This document shows positions 6,533 to 14,718 of a stretch of DNA of 64,000 bases, one piece after another. This DNA is from Nocardioides sp. Root190 (GTDB lineage: Bacteria; Actinomycetota; Actinomycetes; Propionibacteriales; Nocardioidaceae), in the NCBI RefSeq assembly GCF_001428565.1, contig NZ_LMIA01000010.1:857469-921468 (forward strand), written 5' to 3'. A program made the position numbers and the translations under genes. Within the stretch, counting starts at the first letter, position 1. The number at the start of each line of letters is the position of its first letter. The notes below the pieces were generated by a model. It did not search any database and was not told where the DNA came from. It saw only the letters and a program-made list of their open reading frames with translations.

Positions 6533-8572
6533 ATGCCCGCCGACGTTCCCCTCCGCTTCGCGACTGCGATCACCGCCCGCCGCGCCGCCGCTGTGGTCGC
6601 TGTCCTGCCCTTGCTGCTGGCCCTGGTCCTGATCGGCTTCCTGGGGGAGGGTGAGCGGGACCAGCGGCCCACCGACTCCCTGCCCCGCGACCTCGACAGC
6701 ACCCTGGCCACCCAGCTGGCCACCGAGCTGGGTGAGAAGTCCGGCGAGGACGACCAGGACGTCGCGATCATCCTGTTCGACGCGGACGAGGAGCTCACCG
6801 CCGACCAGGTCACTGACATCGAGCAGGCCGTGAGCGCCGTCGGGGCGGCTCCGCAGCAGCTCTCCGTCGCCACGGACCGGACCGCCGCCTTCGTCGTCGT
6901 CCCCGTCGCCGCGGCCTCCGCGACCGACACCATCGACGCCGTCGACGAGCTGCGCACCACCCTCGAGCGGGAGGTGCCGGACGGCGTGAACGCCCAGGTC
7001 ACCGGTCCCGCCGGGATCCAGGCCGACCTCGCGAAGGTGTTCGACGGCGCCAACACCCGCCTCCTGCTCGCGACTGCCGGCGTCGTCGCCCTCCTGCTCG
7101 TGATCACCTACCGCAGCCCGGTCCTCTGGCTGGTCCCGTTGCTGGTCGTGGGCATCGCCGACCGGCTTGCTGCGATCCTCGCGACCCGGGTGATGGCGGC
7201 GCTCGACGTCGCCTGGAACGAGTCGACCGTCGGGATCCTGTCGGTCCTCGTCTTCGGTGCGGGCACCAACTACGCCCTGCTGCTCATCTCCCGCTACCGC
7301 GACGAGCTCGGCCGCGAGGAGTCGCGCCACCGCGCGATGGCCGCTGCACTGCGTCGTACCTTCGAACCGGTCCTGGCCAGCGCGACGACCGTCGTCCTGG
7401 GACTGCTGTCCCTCCTGCTGTCCCTCACGCCGAGCACCCGCGGCCTCGGCCTGGCCTGCGCGATCGGCATCGTGGTCGCCGCCTTCTTCGTGCTCGTGGT
7501 GCTGCCCGCGACGCTCGTCCTGTTCGGACGCTGGGTCTTCTGGCCGCGTACGCCGCGCGTCGGCGCAGTCGCCCTCGCCGAGCGACCCTCCCTGTGGCGC
7601 CGGGTCGGCTCCGTCGTGGAGGCCCGGCCAGCCCTGCTCGTGGTGGGGACGACGCTGGTGCTCGCCGCACTCGCGGTCGGTCTGTTCCGCGTCGAGACCG
7701 GCCTGGGCAGGTCCGAGCAGTTCCTGGAGAAGCCCGAGGCGATCGCCGCGGCGGAGCGGCTGGCCGAGTCCTTCCCGGCCGGGACCTCCAGCCCCACGGA
7801 GGTCCTCACCCGCGACGACCCGGCGGCCGTGCTGGCCGCCGTCGAGCAGGACGGCAGTGTCGACTCCGCCCGGATCACCGCCGAAGGAGGTGGCCTGGCC
7901 CGCATCGACGTGATCCTGGATGCCGAGCCGGGCTCGGCCTCGGCCCGGTCGGCGGTCGGCGACCTGCGCGCAGCGGTCGCGGACTTCGAGGACACCCACG
8001 TCGGTGGCGAGGAGGCGGTCGCCCTCGACGAACGTGACGGCGCGTCCCGCGACCGCGGGCTGATCCTGCCGGTGATCCTCGGGATCGTGCTGCTCGCGCT
8101 GGTGCTGCTGCTCCGCTCGATCGTGGCGCCGGTGCTGCTCGTGGCCACCGTGCTCGCGACGTACGGCGCCAGCATGGGGCTGTCCTGGTGGATCTTCACC
8201 GGGCCGCTCGGCTTCAGCGCGCTCGACGTGTCGGTGCCGCTCTTCGCGTTCCTGTTCCTGGTCGCCCTCGGCGTCGACTACAACATCTTCCTGGTGACCA
8301 GGGCCCGCGAGGAGGCCCGCGACCACGGCACCCGCGCCGGGATGCTCCGCGCGCTGGCCGCCACGGGCGGCGTGATCACCAGTGCCGGCATCCTGCTGGG
8401 CGCGGTCTTCGCGGTGCTGGGCGTGCTGCCGCTGGTGGTGCTCGCCCAGCTGGGACTGGTGGTCTGTCTGGGTGTCCTGCTCGACACGCTCGTGGTCCGC
8501 ACCGTCCTGGTGCCCGCGCTGGCGTTGCTGCTCGGTGACCGGTTCTGGTGGCCGAGCACCATCCCGCGATGA
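6533..8572 (+). CDS. MMPL/RND-family membrane exporter
   Basis: A 679-residue membrane protein with two repeats, each one helix, a large extracellular loop and a five-helix bundle: helix 1 at about residues 15-38, the first bundle from about 180 to 340, helix 7 at about 365-385 and the second bundle from about 510 to the end. GAGTNYALLLISRYRDEL and LGVDYNIFLVTRAREEA are the paired MMPL motifs in helices 4 and 10. Proton-driven export of lipids, drugs or siderophores is typical. ATG 6533 has GGAG seven bases before it; ATG 6521 does not. Probably repressed by the divergent MarR protein. Confidence 0.9.
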   Translation: MPADVPLRFATAITARRAAAVVAVLPLLLALVLIGFLGEGERDQRPTDSLPRDLDSTLATQLATELGEKSGEDDQDVAIILFDADEELTADQVTDIEQAVSAVGAAPQQLSVATDRTAAFVVVPVAAASATDTIDAVDELRTTLEREVPDGVNAQVTGPAGIQADLAKVFDGANTRLLLATAGVVALLLVITYRSPVLWLVPLLVVGIADRLAAILATRVMAALDVAWNESTVGILSVLVFGAGTNYALLLISRYRDELGREESRHRAMAAALRRTFEPVLASATTVVLGLLSLLLSLTPSTRGLGLACAIGIVVAAFFVLVVLPATLVLFGRWVFWPRTPRVGAVALAERPSLWRRVGSVVEARPALLVVGTTLVLAALAVGLFRVETGLGRSEQFLEKPEAIAAAERLAESFPAGTSSPTEVLTRDDPAAVLAAVEQDGSVDSARITAEGGGLARIDVILDAEPGSASARSAVGDLRAAVADFEDTHVGGEEAVALDERDGASRDRGLILPVILGIVLLALVLLLRSIVAPVLLVATVLATYGASMGLSWWIFTGPLGFSALDVSVPLFAFLFLVALGVDYNIFLVTRAREEARDHGTRAGMLRALAATGGVITSAGILLGAVFAVLGVLPLVVLAQLGLVVCLGVLLDTLVVRTVLVPALALLLGDRFWWPSTIPR

Positions 8573-8588
8573 TGCGGACCAGGCGGGC

Positions 8589-10073
8589 TCAGGCGGGCTG
8601 GGTCTCCGTGACCCGCGCCCGTGAGAACTGCAGGAACTCGTCGATCACGGCACCGCCGCGCACCGACTTCGCGTCCTCGCGGTAGCTCATCGACATCCGC
8701 CACGGGCCGCTCGTTCCCTGGCGGGGGAGCTCGTCGATGGCGCGCTGCACGTAGCCGGCCGCGAAGTCCAGCAGGGGACGGGTCTCCATCGCCGGTGCCT
8801 CGGGCACGCAGGCGTCGTACCCGTGCTCGTCCATGTGGGCCAGCAGGGCGCAGAACTGCTCGCAGAGCAGGCCGACCTTGAGCGTCCAGGACGAGTTCGT
8901 GTAGCCGATGGCGAACGCCAGGTTCGGCACGCCGCTGAGCATCATGCCCTTGTAGGCGACGTGGTCGGGGGCGTGCATCGCGACGCCGTCGACGCTGATC
9001 GCGACGCCGCCGAAGAGCTGCAGGTTGAGGCCGGTCGCCGTGACGATCACGTCGGCGGCGAGCTCCTCGCCGGACTCCAGCAGCACGCCGGTCTCGGTGA
9101 AGGTGCGGATCCGGTCCGTGGCGACCGACGCGCGGCCCTCGCGGATGCTCCGGAACAGGTCGCCGTCGGGGACCGCGCACAGGCGCTGGTCCCACGGGTC
9201 GTACGGCGGGTTGAAGTGGGTGTCGACGTCGAAGCCCTCGGGCAGCGCCTTGGCGTTGACGGTGCGGATCAGGGTGCGCGCCGTCTTCGGGAAGGTCTGG
9301 CAGAACGACCACACCAGGCGCTGCTTGGCGATGTTCTTGCGCCGCGCCACGGCGTAGCCACGCTCCTCGCCGAGCACCTTGCTCAACCCGTTGGCCAGCT
9401 TGTCCTCCGAGGGCACCGGCATGATGTACGTCGGCGTCCGCTGCAGCATCGTGACGTGCTCCGCGCCCCCGGCGACCATCGACGGGACCAGGGTCACCGC
9501 GGTCGCGCCGGAGCCGATCACCACAACCTTCTTGCCGGCGTAGTCGAGGTCCTCGGGCCAGGCCTGCGGGTGCACGACCTCCCCGGCGAACCGCTCACGC
9601 CCCTCGAAGTGGGGCGTGAAGCCCTCGGCGTAGTCGTAGTAGCCGGTGGCACCGAAGATCCAGCCGGCGGTCAGCTCGAACCGCTCGCCGGTGTCGCCGC
9701 GCTCGACCTGGACGGTCCATCGCGCCGACTCGCTCGACCAGGCGGCGCTGAGCACGCGGTGGGAGTAGCGGATGTGCGGCTCGATGCCGTACTCCTGCGA
9801 GGTGTCGCGCAGGTAGTCGAGGATCTTGTCCGCGCTGGCGATCGCCTTGGGGTCGGTCCACGGCTTGAACTCGTAGCCGAACGTGTGGAGGTCGGAGTCG
9901 GAGCGGATGCCGGGGTAGCGGAACAGGTCCCACGTGCCGCCGGACACCTCGCGCGCCTCGAGCACGGCGAAGGTGGTGCCCGGGCGCTCGGTGAGCAGGT
10001 ACCGGGCCGCACCGATGCCGGAGATGCCGGCGCCGATGACGAGGACGTCGAGGTGCTCAGGGCTGGAGGTCAT
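8589..10073 (-). CDS. Flavin monooxygenase, Baeyer-Villiger type
   Basis: A 494-residue NAD(P)H/FAD monooxygenase. The FAD site is VIGAGISGIGAARYL (residues 11-25). The Baeyer-Villiger-like fingerprint FxGxxxHxxxWP is present as FAGEVVHPQAWP (about 160-171) and is followed directly by the NADPH site VVVIGSGATAVTL. Such enzymes insert oxygen next to a ketone carbonyl or oxidise heteroatoms. ATG 10073 begins the family-like sequence. It is divergent from the PucR-like regulator at 10181, with a perfect palindrome between them. Confidence 0.9.
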   Translation of the reverse strand: MTSSPEHLDVLVIGAGISGIGAARYLLTERPGTTFAVLEAREVSGGTWDLFRYPGIRSDSDLHTFGYEFKPWTDPKAIASADKILDYLRDTSQEYGIEPHIRYSHRVLSAAWSSESARWTVQVERGDTGERFELTAGWIFGATGYYDYAEGFTPHFEGRERFAGEVVHPQAWPEDLDYAGKKVVVIGSGATAVTLVPSMVAGGAEHVTMLQRTPTYIMPVPSEDKLANGLSKVLGEERGYAVARRKNIAKQRLVWSFCQTFPKTARTLIRTVNAKALPEGFDVDTHFNPPYDPWDQRLCAVPDGDLFRSIREGRASVATDRIRTFTETGVLLESGEELAADVIVTATGLNLQLFGGVAISVDGVAMHAPDHVAYKGMMLSGVPNLAFAIGYTNSSWTLKVGLLCEQFCALLAHMDEHGYDACVPEAPAMETRPLLDFAAGYVQRAIDELPRQGTSGPWRMSMSYREDAKSVRGGAVIDEFLQFSRARVTETQPA

Positions 10074-10138
10074 GACTCCATGGTGCGCGGCCCGGCACGT
10101 ACGTGGGCAGGGCTGATTCCACCTTTCCAAGGATGCGA

Positions 10139-10155
10139 TGGTGCACTCTGCACCA
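10139..10155. promoter_or_regulatory. Perfect 17-bp palindrome, candidate operator
   Basis: TGGTGCA, spacer CTC, TGCACCA is an exact inverted repeat in the 107-base region between the monooxygenase and the PucR-like regulator, 26 bases before the regulator ATG. Position and symmetry suggest control of both divergent genes. Confidence 0.65.
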
Positions 10156-10180
10156 CGTGGATTGGTCTATCGTCGGCCCC

Positions 10181-11404
10181 ATGACCTGGGAGGACCCGAC
10201 GCAGGAGGCGCGCGACCTGATCCGGCAGGCGGCCGAGCTGGCGGTCTCCGCACCCGACCAGTGGGTCGGTCCGGTCCACGAGGCGACGCTGTCGGCTCCC
10301 TCGACGGTCGAGATCGCCGCGGACCCGGCGCTGGCCGACGCGATCCGTCGGGCCAACTTCGACAACCTCTTCGCCTGGGCGACCGCCAACGTGCGCGCGC
10401 CCGGCGACCGGGTGCCGCCCAACACCAGCGCCGTCCAGCTCGACGTCGCCCGGGACCTGGTCCGGCGCGGGCTCGACGAGGTGGGCCTGGACGCCTACCG
10501 CACCGGGCAGAACGTCGCCTGGCGCTCCTGGATGCAGATCTGCTTCGGCCTGACCCGCGACGTCGACGTGCTCGAGGAGGTCCTGATGGTCTCCGCCGCC
10601 TCGATCACCGACTTCGTCGACGGCACCATCGCCGCGGTCGCCGACCGCATGGCCGGCGAGCGCGACGAGCTGACCCGCGGCTCCCAGGCCGAGCGGCGCG
10701 ACCTGGTGACCCTGTTGCTGGAGGGCGCCCCGGTGTCGCGCTCCCGCGCGGAGAGCGTCCTGGCCCACCGGCTCGACGGGCCGCACACGGCGGCGGTCGT
10801 GTGGACCCTCGACCGCTCCGCCGACCTGGGCCAGCTGGAGCGGGTCGCCGAGGCACTGATGCGCGCGGCGGGCGCGCGCCAGCGGCTCACGGTCGTTGCC
10901 TCCGCCGGGACGCTGTGGGTGTGGCTGCCCGTTGCCGGCCTGCCCGACCGCGACCAGCTCGGCGCCTTGCTGGCCCGCACGCCCGAGGTGAGGGTCGCGG
11001 TGGGCACCCCCGCCCGCGACGTCGAAGGCTTCCGTCGCAGCCACCAGGACGCCCTGGAGGTACGACGCCTGGTGGCCCGGCTCGGCACGACCGAGCCGAT
11101 GGTGACCTTCGCCGAGGTCGAGCTGGCGGCACTGGTCACGCGGGACGCGGCGCGGGCCGAGGAGTTCGTCGACCGGGTGCTCGGCGACCTCGCGGGCGCG
11201 GCGCCGGAGGTCCTGGAGACGATCCGGGTCTACCTCGCGGCGCTCGGCAACGCCTCGACGGCGGCGACGCAGCTCTTCACCCACCGCAACACCGTCCTGA
11301 GGCGGCTGGCGCGTGCGGACGAGCTGCTGCCACGGCCGCTGGCGGAGGACCCGTTGCGCGTCGCCGTCGCGCTCGAGGTGCTGCGCTGGCGGGCCTCCGG
11401 CTGA
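10181..11404 (+). CDS. PucR/CdaR-type helix-turn-helix regulator
   Basis: A 407-residue regulator. Residues about 1-160 are a helical sensor-like region, about 170-290 a degenerate GGDEF-like domain, and the C-terminus (LETIRVYLAALGNASTAATQLFTHRNTVLRRLARADELL) is the PucR-type DNA-binding domain, with the conserved HRNTVxRRL motif. The family usually activates catabolic or oxidative genes in response to a metabolite. Its obvious partner is the divergent flavin monooxygenase. ATG 10181 is taken because it begins the family sequence. Confidence 0.88.
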   Translation: MTWEDPTQEARDLIRQAAELAVSAPDQWVGPVHEATLSAPSTVEIAADPALADAIRRANFDNLFAWATANVRAPGDRVPPNTSAVQLDVARDLVRRGLDEVGLDAYRTGQNVAWRSWMQICFGLTRDVDVLEEVLMVSAASITDFVDGTIAAVADRMAGERDELTRGSQAERRDLVTLLLEGAPVSRSRAESVLAHRLDGPHTAAVVWTLDRSADLGQLERVAEALMRAAGARQRLTVVASAGTLWVWLPVAGLPDRDQLGALLARTPEVRVAVGTPARDVEGFRRSHQDALEVRRLVARLGTTEPMVTFAEVELAALVTRDAARAEEFVDRVLGDLAGAAPEVLETIRVYLAALGNASTAATQLFTHRNTVLRRLARADELLPRPLAEDPLRVAVALEVLRWRASG

Positions 11405-11405
11405 G

Positions 11406-12086
11406 TCAGCGAGCGCGCTCGGCGAGCCGTACGGCCGCGTGCTGCACGATCGCGAGCTCCTCGGGGTCGCGGGCGACCTCGTGCGGGACGCCGCCGCCGA
11501 GCAGTCCGGCCGGCTGGGTCAGCCAGGTCCACACCTGCCACGGGTCCATGCCGGAGGCGAGGAGCGGCTCCAGCACGGCTGCCAGCTCGGGACGCAGCTC
11601 GCCGGTCGCGTCGAGCTGGAAGGCGGGCACCAGCGTGGCCCCGTCCTGCTGGACGACCAGCAGGGCGCGCCGTTCGGCGGCCTTGTGCACGGCGAAGCGG
11701 GTGGCGTTCTCGGAGGCGCCGCGCAGGGTCGCGAGGCCGGCGTAGTCGTGCGACGGCGAGGCGAGGAGGGCAGCGCGGACCTGTGCCTGTCGGCGCAGCT
11801 GCACCAGCGCCAGAGGGACCGCGTGCGCGGACTCGTCACCCTCGCTGTGCAGCAGCCGGTCGAGGCTGGCGAGCTGCTCCTCGCCCAGGGCCTTGCCCGT
11901 GCTCGGGTCGCGCCAGCGCGCCGCGCCGTCGCCGTCGCGCTCGAAGGAGGGGAGTCCTGCCGCGCCGAGGTGGTCGTCGAGGCCGAGCCCCTCGAGCCAG
12001 GCCGCGAGCTGTTCGCTGGTCGATCCGGGGCCGGTCGCCGCCGGGGCCGGGGCCGCCGATCCGCAACCATGTTCCTGCTCGTGCAC
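11406..12086 (-). CDS. Xre/MbcA/ParS toxin-binding-domain-like protein, solitary
   Basis: A 226-residue protein whose C-terminal half (ALLVVQQDGATLVPAFQLD, then DPWQVWTWLTQPAGLLGGG) matches the antitoxin/toxin-binding fold of Xre-MbcA-ParS proteins: an input strand, LVPAFQ, and a W..W.WL..P...L.G pattern. The N-terminal part is variable and begins at GTG 12086 with GAGG close by. No RES-domain toxin gene adjoins it, so an antitoxin role is not supported; similar solitary proteins are common in actinobacteria and uncharacterised. It is convergent with the PucR-like gene. Confidence 0.65.
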   Translation of the reverse strand: MHEQEHGCGSAAPAPAATGPGSTSEQLAAWLEGLGLDDHLGAAGLPSFERDGDGAARWRDPSTGKALGEEQLASLDRLLHSEGDESAHAVPLALVQLRRQAQVRAALLASPSHDYAGLATLRGASENATRFAVHKAAERRALLVVQQDGATLVPAFQLDATGELRPELAAVLEPLLASGMDPWQVWTWLTQPAGLLGGGVPHEVARDPEELAIVQHAAVRLAERAR

Positions 12087-12241
12087 GACCTCAGCCTGCC
12101 ACCGCCCGCTGCCCTCAGCGGAATCCGTCGTTGGCGTCGAGATCGCTGTCGGTCCAGGGATCAGGTTCCGGGAGCCGGGTACTCCCCTGTGCAAGGAAGC
12201 GGGGGACGCACCTTGGGAACCATCTCGGAAGGGACCCACTC

Positions 12242-12727
12242 ATGAGCACACTCCTCCGCTCGGCCGCGGCCGGGCTGATCGCCACGACCGCCCTGACGGC
12301 CTCCACCACCGTCCAGCAGCCGCCGGCTGCCGCGCAGTCGGTCTCTGCCATGCCGGCGAGCTACGAGAGCGCCGTCCTGCGGCAGATCAACCTGCGCCGG
12401 ACCGCGCGCGGGCTCCGTCCCCTGCGCGCTGGCGGCTGCGTCGACCGGTACGCCGAGTCGAGGAGCCGGCGGATGGCGGTCAACGACGTCCTGGTGCACC
12501 TCGGGGGCCTGCGCAACGCCCTGTCCGGCTGCGACGCGACGATGGTCGGCGAGGTGATCGGCAGGGGCCGCGGCTTCCGCGACGCCAGCAGGATCGTCCG
12601 GTCCTGGATGGGCTCGGGGAGTCACCGCGACGTACTGCTGACCAAGCGGTTCCGCAACGCCGGCGTCGGTGCCTGGCGCGACAACGACGGCACCGTCTAC
12701 GTCAGCGTCGTCTTCCGCGCGCCCTGA
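12242..12727 (+). CDS. Secreted CAP-domain (SCP/PR-1-like) protein
   Basis: A 161-residue protein with a signal peptide (residues 1-32, ending PPAAAQ). The mature part is a short CAP domain: YESAVLRQINLRRTARGLRPL, then AESRSRRMAVNDVLVHLG, GEVIGRG, IVRSWMGSGSHRDVLL and YVSVVFRAP. These correspond to the family's central helices and the GSxxHRxxLL segment. CAP proteins are extracellular and often cell-wall associated; enzymatic activity is generally not established. AAGGGACC precedes the ATG. Confidence 0.88.
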   Translation: MSTLLRSAAAGLIATTALTASTTVQQPPAAAQSVSAMPASYESAVLRQINLRRTARGLRPLRAGGCVDRYAESRSRRMAVNDVLVHLGGLRNALSGCDATMVGEVIGRGRGFRDASRIVRSWMGSGSHRDVLLTKRFRNAGVGAWRDNDGTVYVSVVFRAP

Positions 12728-12796
12728 CCGGCGGGTCGGTCGCCGGGCCAACCCGCCGCGTCGACGCGCGCACCGGTGCGAGATACCGTGGGGGCC

Positions 12797-13021
12797 ATGA
12801 CTCGGGATCATGCATCGAAGGCGTACACCCTGCGACAGTTCGTCGCCTACCGCAGGCTGATCGAGCAGCGCCAGCGGATCGACCCGGAGCACGTCGTCGA
12901 CGAGTACGCCCGGGCCAACCCGGACGTCGACCTCGACCTGCGCACCACCTTCGCCGAGTGGCGGATCGGCACCCGCCCCGGCGACACCGCCGTACGACCC
13001 CTGGGGTTCCACGTCCGCTGA
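12797..13021 (+). CDS. Small hypothetical protein
   Basis: A 74-residue soluble protein (starts MTRDHASKAYTLRQFVAYRR) rich in Arg and Asp, with no recognised motif. GTGGGGG precedes ATG 12797, and it lies between two secreted-protein genes on the same strand with short gaps (69 and 27 bases). The codon bias fits a real gene. Function unknown. Confidence 0.6.
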   Translation: MTRDHASKAYTLRQFVAYRRLIEQRQRIDPEHVVDEYARANPDVDLDLRTTFAEWRIGTRPGDTAVRPLGFHVR

Positions 13022-13048
13022 GGTCGCCGTGTCCCTAGGGTGGCGGCC

Positions 13049-14686
13049 ATGGCGGCCGACCGCGGGAACCCAGCGCGCTTCGTCCGGAGCCTGACCCTCC
13101 TCGGGGTCCTGCTGCTGTGGTGGGCGTTCGGGCCGTGGGTCCTGCTGCTCGCGATGGCCTGCCTCGGTCTCCCGCGGGTGCGCCAGTGGCTGCGCCCGAC
13201 CCGACGGGTGCTCCTCGCATGGGTGGGTGCGATCGCCGCGGTCGTGCTGGTGGTCGTGCTGGTCCCGGACGGTCGCCTCCCGATCCCGCCCGGTGCCGGT
13301 GCCCTGGTCACGCCGTCGTACGCCGGCAGCCCGGTCTCCGCGCAGCCGATCGAGATCACCCTTCCCCAGCATCCCAGCCTGGCGGCCAACGGCCGCTCGG
13401 CGATGCACAACGACGGCTGGTCCAGTGATGCCTACGCCGGTGCCGGCCCGCTCGGGCTGGACCCCGAGGTCGACACCGCGTGGTTCGGCGTCAAGGAGTG
13501 CGCGACGTTGGCCTTCGACTCCGCGGGCCGCCTGATCGCGCTGTGCGGCAACCTCCGGGGCGCGATCATGCACGTCCTGGATCCCGCTTCGATGGCACCG
13601 CAGGCAACCCTGGTGCTGCCGGAGCGTGGCGACGGCCGCGGACGCAAGCCGTGGGAGAACCTCTGCGGCGGCGCCTACTTCTACCTCGACGCCGAGGACC
13701 GCGCCGTGCTCGCCACCACGGACCGCCGGATCCTCACCGTCAGCACCAGCGACGCCCGCGGCGAGCCCGCCCTGCACGTCGAGACCGCCGTCGACCTCAC
13801 CGACGAGATCCCGGCCGAGGACTGCCTGATCGCGCTCATGCCCGACTGGCGGGACCAGGGCACGTGGTGGGTCACCCGCGACGGCCGAGTCGGACTCGCA
13901 CCGTCCGGCTCGACCCCGGACGAGCCCTCGCCGGTCCTCGAGCTGGGCGAGGAGATCGTGAACTCCGTCTCGGTCGGTGCCGACGGCGGCCTGTATGCCG
14001 TCACCACGCACCGCTTCGTCAAGCTGCGTGCAGTCCGCGGCCGGATCCGTACGGTCTGGGAGCAGCCCTACGACCGTGGCTCGCAGGTGAAGCCGGGGCA
14101 GCTCAGTCAGGGCAGCGGCACCACCCCGACGCTGATGCCCGGCGGTCTGGTCGCGATCACCGACAACGCCGAGCCGCGCATGCACGTGCAGTTCCACCGC
14201 CAGTCCGACGGTGCGTTGGTCTGCCGCGAGCCCGTCTTCGGCGACGACGAGAGCGCGACGGAGAACTCACTGGTCCTCGTCGACCGCAACGCTGTCGTGG
14301 TCGAGAACAACCACGGCTACTCCAGCCCGCTGCGCACGATCCTGGGCCGCGCGACGCCGGGCGGCTTCGCGCGCGTCGAGGTCGACCCGGACACGGGCAC
14401 GTGCTCGACGGCGTGGACCAACGAGATCGCCGCGCCGACCTCGGTCGCGAAGGCGTCGCTGGCGAACGGGCTCGTGTACGCCTACACGAAGAAGTCCAGC
14501 CCCTGGGGCGTGAACGCGTGGTACCTCACCGCGATGGACGCGCGCACCGGCAGGCTCGCCTTCGAGGTGCGTACCGGCATCGGGATCCTCTTCAACAACA
14601 ACTACGCCGCCGTCACCCTCGGACCGGACAGCTCGGTGTACGTCGCGACCCTCGCCGGGATGGTGAGGGTGCGCGACACCGGCTGA
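13049..14686 (+). CDS. Membrane-anchored beta-propeller-like protein, unknown function
   Basis: A 545-residue protein. Residues about 12-30 and 50-72 form two hydrophobic helices with an Arg-rich loop between, so the N-terminus is inserted in the membrane. The remaining ~450 residues look like blades of a beta-propeller: repeated short strands with AFDSAGRLIALCGN, AVLATTDRRILTVST, GLYAVTTHRFVKL, LVAITDNAEPRMHV and VYVATLAGMVRV. This resembles PQQ-like or quinoprotein-type repeats but no cofactor motif is evident. Probably extracellular binding or sensing. ATG 13049 has GGGTGG upstream; GTG 13040 is the alternative. Confidence 0.7.
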   Translation: MAADRGNPARFVRSLTLLGVLLLWWAFGPWVLLLAMACLGLPRVRQWLRPTRRVLLAWVGAIAAVVLVVVLVPDGRLPIPPGAGALVTPSYAGSPVSAQPIEITLPQHPSLAANGRSAMHNDGWSSDAYAGAGPLGLDPEVDTAWFGVKECATLAFDSAGRLIALCGNLRGAIMHVLDPASMAPQATLVLPERGDGRGRKPWENLCGGAYFYLDAEDRAVLATTDRRILTVSTSDARGEPALHVETAVDLTDEIPAEDCLIALMPDWRDQGTWWVTRDGRVGLAPSGSTPDEPSPVLELGEEIVNSVSVGADGGLYAVTTHRFVKLRAVRGRIRTVWEQPYDRGSQVKPGQLSQGSGTTPTLMPGGLVAITDNAEPRMHVQFHRQSDGALVCREPVFGDDESATENSLVLVDRNAVVVENNHGYSSPLRTILGRATPGGFARVEVDPDTGTCSTAWTNEIAAPTSVAKASLANGLVYAYTKKSSPWGVNAWYLTAMDARTGRLAFEVRTGIGILFNNNYAAVTLGPDSSVYVATLAGMVRVRDTG

Positions 14687-14718
14687 TCCGGCCCGAGGGC
14701 CGGGAGACGGGAGACGGA

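Noticed and set aside
6476..8326. Long antisense frame across the MMPL gene
   Set aside because: Arg/Gly/Asp-rich translation typical of antisense GC-rich DNA; the sense frame has MMPL motifs throughout.
11406..12086. Xre-RES toxin-antitoxin pair
   Set aside because: Neighbouring genes are a PucR-like regulator and a CAP protein; no RES-domain sequence adjoins.
12160..12241. Possible cyclic-di-AMP (ydaO-type) riboswitch before the CAP protein, from GGAAGCGGGGGACGCACC
   Set aside because: Only the first conserved block is suggestive; the GGTGAATC block is absent and the start codon follows too closely for a complete aptamer.
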